NCBI RefSeq assembly: GCF_018476525.1
Contig: NZ_JAHCST010000001.1
Span: 312,069-376,068, forward strand
Length of the DNA: 64,000 bases
Direction of reading: 5' to 3'
From: Acrocarpospora catenulata
GTDB lineage: Bacteria; Actinomycetota; Actinomycetes; Streptosporangiales; Streptosporangiaceae
Positions within the stretch are counted from its first letter, which is position 1, and each line of letters begins with the position of its first letter. This document shows, in pieces, positions 63,019-64,000 of the stretch. The translations under genes and the position numbers were made by a program. Below the pieces are notes generated by a model. It did no database searches. It was not told the DNA's origin and worked only from the letters and a program-made list of their open reading frames with translations.

Positions 63019-64000
63019 TCACGGGATGCGGGCGAGGTCGATGATCACGTACTCGTCGCCGAGCGGGTAGGAGAGCAGGCGGCCGTCGCCCATTCCCGGT
63101 TCCACGGCGACCGACTCGCCCTTGGCGTCGGACCGGATGCCGAGGTCGGCGGAGCGGCCGGTGCGCAGGTCGTACAGGTCCTGGCCGGAGGAGCGGGAGC
63201 GGCGCACGGTCATGAAGCGGTCGGCGGCCAGGCCGCCGTAGGAGGGGCCGGGCAGATCGCGGTCCTGGGTTCCGTCGCGGAGGCGGGCGAAGCCGGTGGA
63301 GCCGCCGGGGCGGATTCCGCTGCACATCGTGATCCCGCAGCGCACCATGATCTCGCCCGGGTTGGCCGCCGCCAGGGCGCTCTCGCCGGTCTCCACGTTG
63401 GTCAGGCGCTGGAAGGCGATCTCCCCGTTCGGGGTGCGGTGGCCTGGGGTGCCGGCCCATGGCCAGCGCAGCAGGTGCAGGCCCGCGCCGTTGGGGAGCG
63501 CCGTCGCCGTGCCGCCGTCGAGGGGGAGCGTGTAGACGCCGCCGTCGGCCATGGAGAACACGATCCGGTCGCCGACGATGGCGAGGTGGTCGCTGATGCC
63601 GCGGATCGGGGGGTCGGTGTGGATCTCGCTGGGCGCACCGCCTTCGACGGGAACCGACCAGAGCCGCATATTTCCTGACTCGTACGTCATCCAGATGATC
63701 CGGCCGCTCCCCGGGGTGAACCCGGAGGCGAACACCCCCTTCGGCGTGCTGATCGAGGCGATCTTGCGGCTGGTCCCGTCCACCAGGTCGTAGGCGTAGA
63801 TCGCGTCGACCTTCTCGTGGCTCTCCCAGGTCTCCAGCAAGAGCGTCCGGTCGTCCAGGAAGACCCGGGGGCGGGCCTCGACATCCCCGGCGAGCTTGCG
63901 GGGCATGCGCCAGACCGCGTCAGGCCAGACCTGCTCGACGGTCTCCGTCGCCGGGGTCCAGGGCTTCGGCTCCGTGGCAGGGGAGGCCACCGCCTCCGAC
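63019..64000 (-). CDS. TolB/WD40-like beta-propeller protein (partial)
   Basis: The frame runs off the right edge, so the N terminus is missing. The visible 326 residues are repeating beta strands of a propeller (VDAIYAYDLVDGTSRKIASI, GRIIWMTYESGNMRLWSVPV, RIVFSMADGGVYTLPLDGGT), with a Cys pair in VRCGITMCSG. Such proteins are usually secreted or anchored by an N-terminal helix that would lie outside the window. Function unknown; a periplasm-facing sensor or scaffold is typical. Confidence 0.72.
   Translation of the reverse strand, partial: SEAVASPATEPKPWTPATETVEQVWPDAVWRMPRKLAGDVEARPRVFLDDRTLLLETWESHEKVDAIYAYDLVDGTSRKIASISTPKGVFASGFTPGSGRIIWMTYESGNMRLWSVPVEGGAPSEIHTDPPIRGISDHLAIVGDRIVFSMADGGVYTLPLDGGTATALPNGAGLHLLRWPWAGTPGHRTPNGEIAFQRLTNVETGESALAAANPGEIMVRCGITMCSGIRPGGSTGFARLRDGTQDRDLPGPSYGGLAADRFMTVRRSRSSGQDLYDLRTGRSADLGIRSDAKGESVAVEPGMGDGRLLSYPLGDEYVIIDLARIP

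Overview
The window is very GC-rich, dense in GTG and TTG starts, full of 4-bp start/stop overlaps, and carries actinobacterial marker families (DUF3040, DivIVA-like, MocR, mIHF-like fold, a Lys/Ala-rich primary sigma factor N terminus, furA-katG, a split menaquinone cluster). It is chromosomal DNA of a filamentous actinomycete; gene content fits the Streptosporangiales (Nonomuraea/Streptosporangium type), but that placement is an inference. No rRNA, tRNA, CRISPR array or insertion sequence was recognised.

Layout. 0-9.3 kb: start of a sigma factor (partial), an exported small protein, and menaquinone genes menE (minus), menC-menD (plus) and isochorismate synthase (minus), mixed with DedA, GntR, an ArsR/SRPBCC pair with a clear leaderless promoter, and YigZ. 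9.4-19.8 kb: SGNH hydrolase, a four-gene ABC exporter/two-component operon (ATPase-permease-kinase-regulator), hydrolase and WYL regulator sharing a palindromic operator, an HTH regulator, DUF3040, a penicillin-binding protein, a PlsC acyltransferase, a 36-codon ORF followed by a perfect 17-bp hairpin, and a PHP phosphoesterase. 20-27.9 kb: three co-directional genes with visibly lower third-position GC, namely an HhH-SNF2 helicase, an AlkZ-like DNA glycosylase and a 1477-residue membrane protein that joins a NACHT NTPase to a KAP-type NTPase. This is the best candidate for an undescribed (defence or repair) system.

27.9-41.3 kb: a DrrAB-like exporter with a TetR-type operator, a 14-bp tandem repeat array (about 15 units), MBL hydrolase, long TetR protein, clpX without clpP, an ECF42-like sigma factor, MerR, a DsbA-family protein divergent from a MocR regulator across a CCAAT half-site array, a siderophore-interacting protein, a lone tyrosine recombinase and an ArsR regulator. 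41.4-51.3 kb: MFS transporter, a 3' remnant of glutamate decarboxylase, a PrmC-like methyltransferase whose ribosome binding site lies in a hairpin, a two-component system divergent from a multicopper oxidase operon, an FBP-domain protein, and furA-katG.

51.4-64 kb: VOC protein, two small or unknown ORFs, a DivIVA-like gene overlapping a gene that fuses a ZIP metal transporter to an mIHF-like domain, an ABC permease without ATPase, a deletion scar that fused two 5'-truncated genes head to head (ABC-F and TetR), a 3-hydroxybutyrate dehydrogenase-like SDR with its GAF/PucR regulator, an alpha/beta hydrolase and a beta-propeller protein cut by the window end. Five convergent neighbours overlap at their 3' ends by 20-26 bp, a recurring trait of this stretch.
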